Shown here: positions 1-10,949 of the stretch, piece after piece
How positions within the stretch are numbered: the stretch's first letter is position 1
Layout: each line of letters opens with the position of its first letter
NCBI GenBank assembly: GCA_944470555.2
Contig: OX104127.1
Coordinates: 48,536,934 to 48,600,933 of the forward strand
Source of the DNA: Heterobilharzia americana
Taxonomy: Eukaryota; Platyhelminthes; Trematoda; Strigeidida; Schistosomatidae
DNA length: 64,000 bases
Direction of reading: 5' to 3'
Notes under the pieces: model-generated
Told to the model about the DNA's origin: nothing
The model's database searches: none
The model's input: only the letters and a program-made list of their open reading frames with translations
Program-made: the position numbers and the translations under genes

Positions 1-103
1 CTAAGCCACACTAAGAAGAATGCCATTAATTTATTTCCCACCTCGTCCCATGGCCAAACCAAGTAACTAATTTTATGCTGGGTTATAAGCAAATACTTCA
101 TTC

Positions 104-190
104 TCATATTCGTAATTTAGTGTGAGAGAAGCCAGTTTACAGGCATCATCACATTGATGTATGTTGGAAAATTTACAAACTTTTGCGGGA
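104..190. repeat. Short dispersed repeat, copy 1 (related to 7647-7722)
   Basis: The phrase TTCGTAATTTAGTGTGAGAG followed by a 'gccagtttacaggcatcatc' block recurs, with changes, near 7647-7722 ('gagaggccggtttacaggaatcacc'). By eye the two are about 75 percent alike over some 70 bases. The family is not recognised. It sits just left of the tRNA-like modules at 227-332, and a similar arrangement is not seen at the second copy. Confidence 0.4.
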
Positions 191-226
191 TCTAAATGAT
201 ACTGAAGGTCAGATGAAAATCCTGAC

Positions 227-332
227 CACGGCCGGATTCAAACCAGCGACCACCACCAACCACCACTGAGCCACCTTGTAGCTCAGTTTGTAGAACATCA
301 GCCCGAAAACCCATAGTCGCCAGTTCGAATCC
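227..332. repeat. Back-to-back tRNA-like promoter modules
   Basis: On the plus strand a box-A-like TAGCTCAGTTT (279-289) is followed at tRNA-like spacing by a near-perfect box B, AGTTCGAATCC (322-332). On the minus strand TGGCTCAGTGG (complement of 263-273) is followed by GGTTTGAATCC (complement of roughly 231-241). The two A boxes point away from each other and are only about five bases apart. The arms do not fold into a convincing cloverleaf, so these are read as tRNA-derived SINE heads or tRNA pseudogenes, not working tRNA genes. Confidence 0.5.
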
Positions 333-419
333 AGCCTTGATCCGAATTTTCACTTCACCTTTATTCATCACCCAGTATGTATACTAGTATGCCAAACTAC
401 GGCTATCTCAGAAAGTCAA

Positions 420-740
420 ATGATATCAAGCAACCACTGTCCAGGTAGTCCATATTTTTTAACATTCCCGCCATCATTAACGGAGACACACCACGGCCAG
501 AACCCTCAAGGGTCACAATTATTGGATAATGAGTCAAATGGTGGCGACAAACTATACACTCTACCGCACCTAGATGCCGCAAGACCTGGGTTATATCCTA
601 CTAAAAGACTAACTTATAATGGGTCTCTCAAGGATAAATCTAACGAATATGAAGTTGGCTATGACCATAATGTACACGCAGCCAGCAGAAAGGCATGCCA
701 TACAGTCCCTCTATCCCTGCTACTTCCAGTGAACACGGTT
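420..740 (+). other. Open frame of unknown origin ahead of LINE A
   Basis: One frame stays open across about 130 codons (420-821) and overlaps the start of the endonuclease remnant of LINE A. It has no motif I recognise and no zinc-finger pattern. It could be a decayed ORF1 of the same LINE or a chance open frame. No promoter or splice signals were recognised. Confidence 0.2.
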
Positions 741-1084
741 TCTCAGACAGCCTTTGGCTGCAACAACACCAGTAATGCAAGTGATTCAGATACTCTCCTA
801 TCATCTCTTTACCTCGACTAACAGGCTGCATCAATCACAATGTGGTGAACACCGCACCCCTTCCGAGGTAACTAGTACCGAATCATCGCCCTGCACCAGG
901 GGTCTTATAGATCATCATGACACCACTAGCTGGATGTACACAAAGGATCTGCGAGATATGTACAGAAGTGCAGGCTTTCCTCGGGACATATTCAGATACT
1001 TTTGTGCTCTTAACTTACTCTCATTTTGTCTGACTGACGCCCGCTCTAGATGTAGCAAAATGAAAGAGATCACACTGCTACCTC

Positions 1085-1660
1085 TGGTTTGCGATCCGTC
1101 AGCGATAATGATCACAGAAGTGTGGTGTGCCTCTAACGCTTGTGACACAGAGATCGTCATCGGCAACTACTCTTTGTACAGAGAGAGCAGACTACACGGT
1201 AAGGTGAATTATCTATGTAAAGTCTGACGTCACTGCTACGCAGCGCTCAACCTCTGAGCTTAACGAAATCGACGGCTCAGCATGGGTTATCTCCAGACCT
1301 ACTCACTCTAAGTCTCTCCTAATAGGATGCATTTACCGACCTCTCAGCCCCCAGCCGAATGCGATGTGAGTCTAACAAGCGCATTGGCTTGTGTGGCGTC
1401 AATACCCCACACAGGGAAAGTTGTTTTCGGTGACTAACGTTCCATATACAACGTGTCAACCGATCAGCTGTCTGAAACGCTTCGATGATACATAAGCGTT
1501 CCTGAGTTGGAGGGGCGGAAACAGTATATGAGACACCCTAGAAGGTACAATAGTGTCCTGAACCTAGTCTTCACAAACGGGACCACACCAACAAAGCTCC
1601 AAATAACAACACAGCTCCCAGGTGGCTGTCGCAAAATAATATGTGGATACTTCAACATAT
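1085..1660 (+). pseudogene. Endonuclease remnant of LINE A
   Basis: Translated pieces in different frames carry endonuclease-like wording. One has 'IMITEVW' (compare the usual 'TETWL' block) at about 1105-1130. Next comes a 'CIYRP' piece near 1327-1345, then a 'GKVVFGD' block near 1417-1440, where active elements have GDFN. A 'LNLVFTNG' block lies near 1555-1580, the end of the domain before the SDH motif. Several stops and frame changes separate them. The role in the family is nicking target DNA to prime reverse transcription; this copy cannot do it. Confidence 0.6.
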
Positions 1661-2259
1661 CCAGCACAAAATTGGCCCAAAGGACAGGAGCCGTTCCATC
1701 TAAAAACCATGAGTATGCTAAGTGGGACGAACCATAATCCTTTCTGCACTGCCCAGACTGGAGTCCCTAGTTTGTCAGCAGTTCAGCCAAAGAACTCTGT
1801 GGTCTGTTTTATGAATATCCGAGCGTAGCTCAAGACTGTATCGCCCCAGCGCTCCAAGGAGAAATAAAGAAAAACGAAGTTGACGTTATACCTACGAAAG
1901 GAAGCAACTGCCTGCGTGACCGTACCAAAGTTCCGTAGCCCAAAAGAAGTTTCATGACTAATCGCGTTGAAAAACATGAACGACACGTTCAAGGTAGAAA
2001 GGGTACTGGAAGTTACCAAACAAAAACTCATTCACTGCAACAGAAATAGTTATACAGGTGTATTATTGAGACTGGTGGAAACCCGAACAGGCAGACCTAG
2101 AAATAGTCCTCCTAGTTTACCCATGAATGACGACCCGCTGCAAATCTGTGGGCTGTCCAGCTACCAGTTTTGCCAGTTTTTTTACACACTAGGACAAGAC
2201 AAAAGTCACTGATGCGCCATCAGCGTCAATTGACTCGATGAGTAGAGTGCTTTTTTGGT

Positions 2260-3430
2260 CTACGAAACATTTCTCTTGCAACAGCATCACTTCAAGCATC
2301 ATACAATGCTGAACTTGGTGAAGTTCCAACCACCTTGCTGAAAAGAGGTCCAGAAGACATATCGCTGATTCTCATGAAGTTCTTCAGTACGTCCCTCAGC
2401 GTTGGCGATTACTCTGAGAATTGGAGGCCGTCATACATGTTTCTCAGGCATAAGCGTGGACTAACGTCTGATAGAGAAAACTACCGACCTATAAACACCA
2501 CATCGACAGTGTCTAGGATTATGGAAAAGGTGATTTTGAAAGAGCTTGTTGACCACATCACGACGAACCAATTACTATCCCCATCGCAACAGGGATTTTT
2601 GAATGACCGGTCATGCGCCACCCGCTATCTTGACTATCTAGATGGTATTACAAGCAAGCGTGACCAAGGCTTATTCGTATCTATTCTTTTCTTAGACTTC
2701 AAGCGAGCATTCGATAAGGTGCCCCACAAAAGCTTTATCATGCGACCCACAAGACCCGTTGCTGTCCTGGCTGAGAACATCTTTGAGGGTCGCTTCTGAC
2801 CCCGTAAAATGCAGTAATTCCTATTTCCCCCTACACCTATACACCATGGTGTTGCTTTTCCTAATCTATGTTAATCACACCTGCACCGCTGTCAGATATG
2901 CCACACATCACGCTTTCGCGGATGACTTGGAGGTTGTTGACGGCTCTCCCCTCGCAGCACTAGCACAAGGTTTCTCTAGAACACAAGATGGTCCAAGGAA
3001 AATATTCACATGCCGCGGTACTTAGCGACCCACTGTAGACCCAAATAAAAGTAGCATCCTCCATTTCAACAAAGCCCACCTAAACTTAACACTACGCTCG
3101 GGTGGCAACCTACTGCAGGTACTCAACCAGGTGAACGACTTTGACATCACTTACTCCAGGAGTTTGACTTTTATAAAATATTCAGGCTCAGTAGTTTCCA
3201 AAGGAAGGAGACTGATGGGTCTTCTGCACAGAAGCACACCTGAAGTAAAACTAATGCTGTACAATGTTATGGTTCGCCCAATATCACAGTACTCCACAAT
3301 TATCTATGGTGATATGAAACATCTGATGGAGTTCAAGTTGAGAATACCCAACAAAACTTTACCCGGCGCCTACCCACACGCAAGGAAAGACCTCCTTATG
3401 AAGCAAGGTGCAAAAGGCTAGGACTAACAT
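2260..3430 (+). pseudogene. Reverse transcriptase remnant of LINE A
   Basis: The frame at 2335-2799 reads through the linker and RT fingers and palm: GPEDISLILMKFF, NYRPI, SRIMEKV, QQGFLNDRSC, and motif A FLDFKRAFDKVPH (aspartates kept). A frame change near 2800 leads to 2820-3025 with the catalytic-loop block 'HAFADDLEVV', where FADD is kept. A further frame (3131-3421) carries the thumb region with 'LMLYNVMVRPISQYS', typical of CR1-like elements. Fixed stops at about 2799, 3025 and 3421 show it is a pseudogene. No other domain follows. Confidence 0.8.
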
Positions 3431-3569
3431 CACTCTGGTGGAGACAAAAAGGAGACGAAAGAAGAACTGACACGGGTGTGTCATGCCAAAACTAGGTATG
3501 CAATTCATTGTATGGGATGTATTTTTAATTGTGTAATCCCGGCGTAGTATATTAGAACGAATAACGAAA

Positions 3570-6500
3570 TAAACAAATATTTTGTATTATTCCTCAGCGT
3601 TTCTATCTTGCTAGGAATTGCATGTAATTTCACTTAAAATCCAGCAAAGCGGCTGGCCTGGAATAGGCGAGAAGTGCTGTAAGGACTGTGATACGATTTC
3701 GCTACACTGAACTGTGAAGTTGCCCTGATGCAACCTCCATTTCGTCATAGCCTAAGTGATCTCCCAACTTAACGCCTGTTCTGTTCTGAACCTTGACAAA
3801 TAAATATTTCACTGCTCACTTCAAGTAAACAAATTTAATCTGCCACAACTAGCCACAATATTTCCCTGACTGTGATCTCAGTCTAGGCATATTTTGTTGA
3901 ACAGGTGCCCATATGCCTCCGCCCTACAATACTGAGATGAATGTGAGGTGATCATAGGCCTCCTGCAAGTAGCATTACGGTTAGCAAAAGGAAAAGAAGT
4001 TTCTTCAAGAGAAGAAATTTTGCCATAGTACATAGCTGGCGTGTTGGGGACGGGTCTAAAGAAAATTCGAAGTATAAAAGCAGCTTAAAAACTTGAGATG
4101 GCGGGTCCGATGGTGAAGACTTATCAAAACTACCCCTAGGTGGGGGTTGACCGAGAGCGGATGAGATCGCTGGATATATGACGCCACGGTATAACAAAGA
4201 CAGTGAACGACGCCAGGTGCCTGATGACCAGTGCAACAACCCCTAATCTCCTCCACGTCATCCGTACCACTACTATTAGCAAGGATGGTAGGGGCTGAGG
4301 GGGAAAGCGGCGTTAGCACACGACATAGGTAAAGCAACTTTGTACAAGGATAGTGCAGAGAAGCTTGATACCATGGAACGGCGGATGACAGTGGGGACTC
4401 AGAATTAACATACGCTTCACACCTCCCTTCCTTTGAGATCACAGTAACTCTCGTCCCCCAACCCTGTATGTGATTTCAAAGCTCTAACTGGTCCTCAAAT
4501 GTAAAACAGAGTCATCATCTCTGGGCATTTTTGATACGGCTTAAACTTGGACAAGCGAAACTCACAATATAAGACTTCAAAAGTACAGTACCAAACAACG
4601 TATCCTATCATTCCTCATGTCCCTCGTATGCACTCTGGTTTTCGGTGCTTTTCCCCTAAATTCAGAGATAACCAAGTCCACTTCACATGGCCCTATTTAA
4701 CTTTTCCATCTAATCTGCGGATTATGGCCGCGGATCAGATAAATGCACGCTCACTATCGAGGTGCTACTCGGTATGTGCTAACTATCGTTTCTAACAGGC
4801 TGGAAGACAACCTCCACGAAATTCATAGCTGCAGCTGGAACTGCATTTAGAAACGTGAGTTAGAAATACTGTTTGTACCCAAACGTGCAGGTTATTCGAC
4901 TGGCGACAACCACTCATCTTGTAACGAGGCAATAAGAAAAGGACGTCGTGTGAAGCGCTGGCCTAGAAGTTTTATAGAATGGTCACATTGTGAAACCTCA
5001 CATATTTTCCACCGTATTATGACAACAGTGGCATGATGGAATTGCATTTTTGGCTTAACTTGTTCAGATGACCCTGTTTGCAACGCCACACGCCTAAATA
5101 GCTGCTACGCTCTGCATAACAACACATAATACTGGGCCCAACTCCCCCACCTCCGTCCATCTAAGTATTTAACTCTAGTTTCGAATGCCATCTGCAGACA
5201 GTACAAAGTTGCTGAATACTGACATGTCATCAGTCCCACTTGTGCCCAACATTCGATATGCAATATACTCTTATAGATTATATGACTCATCATTTCCGGG
5301 CTACCGCCCATACTGAATGATTATACCCGTATTAACTTACTTACTGACTTACTCTTTCCGAACTTTCTCGGCTTGGCTGAGATAAATGACACTTAGGTAT
5401 TGCCTGTAAAAGTGGCATGTGTTCGTACAGCTTATCATTCGAAATAGATATTATCACGAAACGTGAGAGCAACCGTTGCGCTCTGGATTTGCAGTGTTCA
5501 TCCATCGTTGTTTGTTTTGCACATGGATATATAATGGAAGCAGTGGTCATGGCCCCTCGGCCTCAACAGCGGGTTGACTAAGCATTTGTTGTTGTAGTTG
5601 TAAATATAAAGAACGTAGATCCGGTTTTCGATTCCATCTGGGGTTGTCTCAAGTGAAGTAGACACTGAACAACTTTAGATATGATTTGAAAATACTGTCC
5701 GTTTTCCAGTAGGCTGAGCGCTCATGAGAAAGAAAGTGTTCGTCTTTCGATATGGGGTTCAGCCGAAGAGGAAGAGATATTAGAGTTTCTGAGGGACAAA
5801 GTCCGGAATATTGTCGCTAGTGGCAGTAGTAAGAACCTGAGAAACCTAATGATTCTGGGCAACTGTGATCGATGAACTCGTGTTGTAGGGATGCCATCAG
5901 CTGCCGTTACATTTACGAAGTTGAAGCAGTATGAAGAAGTACGAGAATACCGGGTTTTGCATTTTGACCTGTTCGATCGCGTTCGTTTTGTCCGGCGGCC
6001 GCAAGCCTCGCTGTACCCTCAGTATGGCGAGATTGCCGGTGTTGATTCCATATACAATATGACCAGGGAAAGGTTAACTTATTTCATGTAGACCAATATG
6101 TATTCTGCATATTCTTCTGTTGGCAGTGGCTCATAATTTCTGTGATGACTGCCCCGTTTTACCCATGGAAGGGGCGGAAGTTGTTAAAAGACAGTCTTAA
6201 TTTTCGAGCAGCTCAAGTTTATGGTTTAAGATAACATCATGGAGACAATGGTTTTGGAAATGGCTAGTTTTGAAACATCAGCAGTGCCAGGATCGTGTTG
6301 TTTGCACCTCATATCAGCAAAGCAATGAGCACATAAATGGGATACTATGACACGCGACGGCACGAAATTTGGAATCATAACCCCCCTATAAAAAATTATC
6401 TTGGCCGAGTTTTGGAGACGCATAGCATGCAAAGATTAAGCCTTTTGGAAATAATCTTTCGGATTGTGTCTATATTTACGCACCATTACTACCCCGGATC

Positions 6501-6570
6501 GTGCTGCTGCCGCCTGTGGTCGGACGGAATTAATAATAGTGATATTTTTCAGATGAATGGGGATTTTTAA
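3570..6570. other. Stretch without recognisable genes
   Basis: No domain, RNA gene or known element was recognised here. Two open frames stand out only by length. One is 128 codons on the minus strand (4056-4442), serine- and proline-rich with several cysteines and a hydrophobic tail, overlapped by another minus frame (3952-4239). The other is 66 codons on the plus strand starting with ATG at 5891, rich in charged residues (KLKQYEEVREY). Neither has a clear splice site or promoter. They may be parts of old LTR elements, since the base composition is more GC-rich than the flanking intergenic DNA. Confidence 0.4.
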
Positions 6571-6571
6571 T

Positions 6572-6875
6572 TCGGAAGTAGTATTCATCATGGACTGATA
6601 TCAGTGGAGGAACCACTGAAAATCCGGGAGCGCTGGGCAGTTGTTTAGTCCTAATACGGGACTCCTCAGCGGTACGCACCCACGACCCGGCTAGGGATCG
6701 AACAGTTAGCGCGTTCATCGTGAAACCCTAAGGCTCCGAGCTCGATCCCTAAACCAGGTGGCAGGTACGTACTGCTGAGGTGTCCCGCACTAGACGAAAT
6801 AGCCGTTCAGTGCTCCCAGCTTTTCAGTGGTTTCCCAAATGACGTCAGTCTGTGGTGAATACTACCTCTAAATAA
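6572..6875. repeat. Head-to-head pair of tRNA-headed SINEs (second family)
   Basis: The left half (about 6572-6702) is the reverse complement of the SINE tail seen in the right half (about 6703-6875). 'CATCATGGACTGATATCAG' on the left mirrors 'TGACGTCAGTCTGTGGTG' on the right. 'GTACGCACCCACGACC' mirrors 'GGTACGTACTGCTGAGG', and 'TAGTCCTAATACGGGACTCC' mirrors 'TGTCCCGCACTAGACG'. The right copy has a tRNA-like head near 6700-6760 and ends in an A/T-rich tail (TCTAAATAATAATATTTG). The same family occurs at 15638-15830, 29039-29390 and 45805-45975. Confidence 0.65.
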
Positions 6876-6884
6876 TAATATTTG

Positions 6885-8390
6885 TTCCCGAACTCATAGG
6901 CGCATACCAGCTTTACGTGTGTGGTCGTGACAGATCGTAATTTTGCTCACCGTATTTTCCTCATCCCAGCCAGTGGCAATCACCAGGCTGAAAGAAAAGT
7001 TTTGCATCACAAACGAATAATGCACGCCAAATCACCCAGTGAAGTTTTCTCATTCGCAGGTAGAATCGCCTTTGATGAACATATGGAGGCGTCTGGCAAA
7101 GAAGAAGGAGCGATTCAGCAAAATTATTCTCAAAGTGCTATGCCGGCCTAATTCCTCAGGGACATTCGCTTGGAAGATCATGTGTATAGAAGGACCTACC
7201 GTAGCAGACTCTTTATTCTGCTAAGGCCGTTCACCCTTCCAGCCTCAGTGTAATGCCCCGGTATACTGCAAATACAATAATGCAACTTCCATGCTGAAAA
7301 CTTCCATTTTTGTTTGTTCACACTAAGTTAATGACATGTCCACCATAGCCACCATGAATCTTCACGTCATACTTGATTGCCAGCCGAGTAGCGGTCCTAT
7401 TCCGTTCACTTTCTGGGTTGATTCAAAGGTTCGGCATCTACTCTGACTTTCCTGTGTGCCGCATTCAGCTTCTGTTAACGAAATGGTACCAGTCAACCAT
7501 TGAGAAGAAAATTGCAGTAAACTTATGACTCAATGGGCGAGTAAACAGAACCTCAGCCGTTTGTGTTTCTTGTTCGAAGTCGGGAGGCTTCGAATCAGGG
7601 TAGTCGTGTATGCCTGCAAAAGGTGTGAATAAATAGGCATTTTACCCCCAGATTACGAATTTAACATGAGAGAGGCCGGTTTACAGGAATCACCAAGCTG
7701 ATAATGGTCGAAAAAGCTACGATATTTGAGCTGTCCTGAATGGTGTAGAAGGGGAGACACCGAACTCTATCATCATATCAAGTGTCTGTAAGCTATGAAA
7801 AGAACGGGAAAATATCACTTCACAGTACATACACATTATTTTCAGTTAAGATCACTCCTGCTCACGATCCTTTTTTCGCTCCAAAGTGGCATCAAATGCG
7901 TGTAATATTCGACATTTGCGTTATGAACACCCATTGTTAATACTGACTTGTTTTGACTCGTCTGCATTCTACTTGGAAATAGCCATATATAAACCTTCTC
8001 AATCGGTTATTTCCTCAACAAAAGTAGCCCTTTTTCCAGAAAAAACGTTTTGCCACGGAACGTACAGTCCTCATTTGGTCGACACCATCACTCTCCAAAC
8101 GGACAGCTGTGTGGTGGGTCTAACTGTCTCGATCATCCGCTACAGCCCACGTTGCTGAATCTGCAGCTCCACCTGTCTCACTCGATCATACACCTTGGAC
8201 CTGTGGGAAGCCGTGGGCATTCTTCGGTGTCGTGCAACTGGGCAATCCTGGGTAAGATTGACAACTTACTTTATCTATCATTGCTTTTCTACGTTTCGCT
8301 TGATACAGCCATCTGTCTATCTCATTTATTCCCCCGTAATCACCAGTAGGAATGAGTAATAATCGAGTCCTAACGAAATCTGGTATCAGG
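6885..8390. other. No gene recognised; contains dispersed repeat copy 2
   Basis: Several short open frames occur on both strands but none carries a recognisable motif or splice context. The only repeat seen is 7647-7722, a diverged copy of the short repeat at 104-190. A tRNA box-B-like word (GCTTCGAATCAGG, near 7588-7600) precedes it, so the pair may be part of an old tRNA-headed SINE. Confidence 0.35.
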
Positions 8391-8736
8391 AACATCTCAG
8401 GCAAAGCCTCACCTCAGCTGATAACCTCCCCATCAGTGGTGGTAACTAGGGCCGGAGGCAAGAGGTTTAGTGCCGCCGCAAAAGATCACAGGTGGACCTC
8501 GGGGGGCAGCTGCGACAACCGCTTCCCGGGAAACGTCGAATTCCTGTCCCTCTGAACCCCTGTGCTATAGTTCATCGGAGAGTATGTCTTCCTGGTACCC
8601 CCAGGCCAAGCCGTAGTCTACCTGTGAAGGCTACCACTGAGAGACGGAAGAGAAGGAAAATAAAGTCTTTAACTAAACCTCCTGGCCAGACTGGTGACCG
8701 TCATACCTGTAGTCTCGCCGTAGTTAAGACGGATGC

Positions 8737-8862
8737 TGCATTGAGTGCAACATCTGCAATAAGTGGGGGCATAGTCGGGGTGGTGAGGTTATACCAGACC
8801 AATATTACACCTTCATGGCATTCTAACCACGCACATGGTACTGATACACCTGCCTGCAGTGC
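8737..8862 (+). pseudogene. PHD-finger-like remnant in ORF1 of LINE B
   Basis: In one frame cysteines and histidine are spaced as in a PHD finger: C-X2-C-X2-C (CIECNIC), then KWGH, an aromatic-rich spacer, and YTCLQC at the end. The Trp before His and the terminal C-X2-C are typical of PHD fingers found in ORF1 of some CR1-like LINEs. Two in-frame stops lie between (near 8812 and 8842), so it is a fossil. Upstream, a basic region with ERRKRRKIKSL (about 8640-8672) would suit a nucleic-acid binding ORF1. The assignment is by pattern only. Confidence 0.45.
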
Positions 8863-9659
8863 AGCATATCGCCACTTTTTTCTTCAGCCCCGCTAACGGG
8901 GTTGTAAAAGACATCGCAGTTGCTACTGTGATGCCGGCACCCACATAGACCACTACTCCGGGTCCAAGTGACAAGAGTGTCAGCATTGTTCCTTGGACAG
9001 TCATATCAGCGAACAGTCCACAAAGACCAAAAGGCGACCGGGTAGGCGACCAACTACATTAGTCCCTAACCCTGAAGCCACTTTGACGGCTAACCCCACT
9101 GTACAACGGGGAAAATGGGTGACACGGGAAAAGAAGATGCACCCTCACCAGGTTTACCCAACCAGTCCCTCATCCATATGGAATCCTAGTAGCCTAACTT
9201 GTCAGCGTGCACTATGCCATTTAGACCTTATGACGAACGCATAAAGCCCAAGGTCACAGCTGTGCTACACGCCTAACATTTAAGAATATTGGAAGATTCA
9301 AACGACAGCCGAATATTTCCTACTTTTGAACTGAGCTTGCCGCAGTATGGTGAACAGTTATGCTGTTTCTATCTGTTTCATTCTTTACTGTCTGCAGAGC
9401 GTTAACGTTCTCACTCTGGAAGCATCTTTTATGTACCGGGAAGAACAGTGTCCATCGTATAGCCTCATATTGTACATAACAGTCAGTTCACATTACCAAA
9501 AAGATCAGACCTGTAAACTAGTTTGTCTTCACGTAACTTCCTTTGTATGAAATACATTATTATTATTATTGTTACCATTGCAGCAATGTGAAGAGACTTA
9601 GAAGTAAGATGGGGAACTACGATTTCTCTGTTCCTGCCTCCCCCAACGACCATAATCCC

Positions 9660-10105
9660 AACAGTAAATTGGTCGTCACCGGATGTTGGTGACATCGAAA
9701 CTAGTCTAAACGGTATGCATCTGTTTCGGAGAGACAGGGAGCGTAAGGAGGGAGGCGGAGTGACGATGCTTGTAAGCGATGTCCTAAAGTGAACGAGCAA
9801 CTGAAACTCTACTTTCAGGGCCCCCAGACTGTTGTCACTTTACGGTTGGACACTCCAAACACATGATAGAAAGCGTCTACAGAACCCCTACTAGCAACAT
9901 GGAACATAACCGACAACTTCCGCAAGTAAGGTCCGAAGCGACGTCCATCGGATATGACCAGGTCGTTATAGCCGGCTACTTTAGTGCTGCAACTCTCAAT
10001 CTCGGGCAGGATAGGGGAACCTCAGGCCGAAGGCTGAACCGAAACCTACTCAGCACTGTCAAAAAGGCCGGACTGCCCGAGAATATTGGTGATGACACTC
10101 GCTAG
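9660..10105 (+). pseudogene. Endonuclease remnant of LINE B
   Basis: Frame pieces read GMHLFRRDRERKEGGGVTML (about 9710-9770), the conserved 'LFRRDR..GGGV' block of CR1-like endonucleases. From 9863 comes 'VYRTPTSN', then 'VVIAGYFSAATL' where active copies have a GDFN motif, so the catalytic Asp and Asn are lost. Stops separate the parts and the SDH block (near 10200) is only partly readable. Its family role is target nicking. Confidence 0.7.
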
Positions 10106-10439
10106 GGGTCGGGTGAAAAGCCGTCCAAACCGGACTACCTTTTTACCAGTGACCCACTGCTGGTTAAAATGTTCAGGTTCAAACCCTTCTCGGTCGCAGC
10201 GACCACGGCGTGGTAGTGCTCAGTCTGGTACTTAACGAGCAACCGTCATCGGAGGCATCGCGCCCCTGTCTTTGCTACGGCAGGGAAAACTACGTCGCAA
10301 TGAACCAATACCTGTCGATAGCACCATGGACTTAGGAGTGGAGCAACCTGTCGATTGATCAACATTGGGAACTAGTTAGAGATATCATCAAGAAGGGTAT
10401 CTCCGAAAACGTCCCTGTAATCACAGAAATACCGCGGAA

Positions 10440-10670
10440 GCGAGCCTCATGGCTGAAGCGGGGCAATGAACACCTTTTGAAAGCCAAGAGGAAAGCATGG
10501 CACAAGTGGAGGACCTCCAGAAAGGAGTTTGATCACACCCCTTATATTGCCCTAAGAAATCGATGCAACATCAAAGTGAGGGGAGACAGGAGGTCGTTCC
10601 AGATGAACCTTGCCCAGAAGCTCGAAGAGAACCCCAAAAACCTATATCGATATATGGCAGGTTGAAAATC
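10440..10670 (+). pseudogene. Linker between endonuclease and RT of LINE B
   Basis: A 62-codon open frame from 10477 is rich in Lys, Arg and Trp (KRKAWHKWR, RRSFQMNLAQKLEENPKNLYRYM). This type of basic, helical linker lies between the endonuclease and the RT fingers in CR1-like ORF2. It ends at a stop near 10663, followed by frame changes before the RT core. Confidence 0.55.
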
Positions 10671-10949
10671 CACCAGCTGGGGGCCTTGAGCGCTAAAAGG
10701 CACGGACGGAGAGAGCCTCTCCAGACTAGAGGCTGCCGAAGCCTTCAGCGCCACCTTCGATACGCAACTAAACACTTCGCTATCGAACCGAAATTGCCGA
10801 CTGTCGGACCAACATTTAGCACCACCAAATGCAGTAAAGTTACCCGGAATAAAAGTTACTCCTGCTACGGTCCTCGAAAAGCTACCAAAGCTCTGCACAG
10901 GGAAGTCACCAGCGTGCGATGACATCCAACCGACTGTGTTGAAACGCTG

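Larger units (their letters stand above)
740..3560 (+). mobile_element. LINE A: decayed CR1-like non-LTR retrotransposon
   Basis: A plus-strand non-LTR retrotransposon with an apurinic-type endonuclease followed by a reverse transcriptase, both broken by many stops and frameshifts. Endonuclease pieces lie at about 1090-1660. RT motifs run from about 2260 to 3430 in at least three frames. The 3' end is taken near 3560, after an A-rich stretch with AATAAA-like words (about 3567). RT wording (NYRPI, SRIMEKV, FLDFKRAFDKVPH, FADD) places it with the CR1/Jockey-like LINEs common in schistosomes. The exact clade would need a tree. It is not expected to be active. Confidence 0.8.

Noticed and set aside
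4056..4442. A 128-codon minus-strand open frame with a 95-codon partner at 3952-4239
   Set aside because: No motif, no splice or promoter context. Overlapping frames both open suggest composition and chance or an old repeat, so it is mentioned only inside the gap entry.
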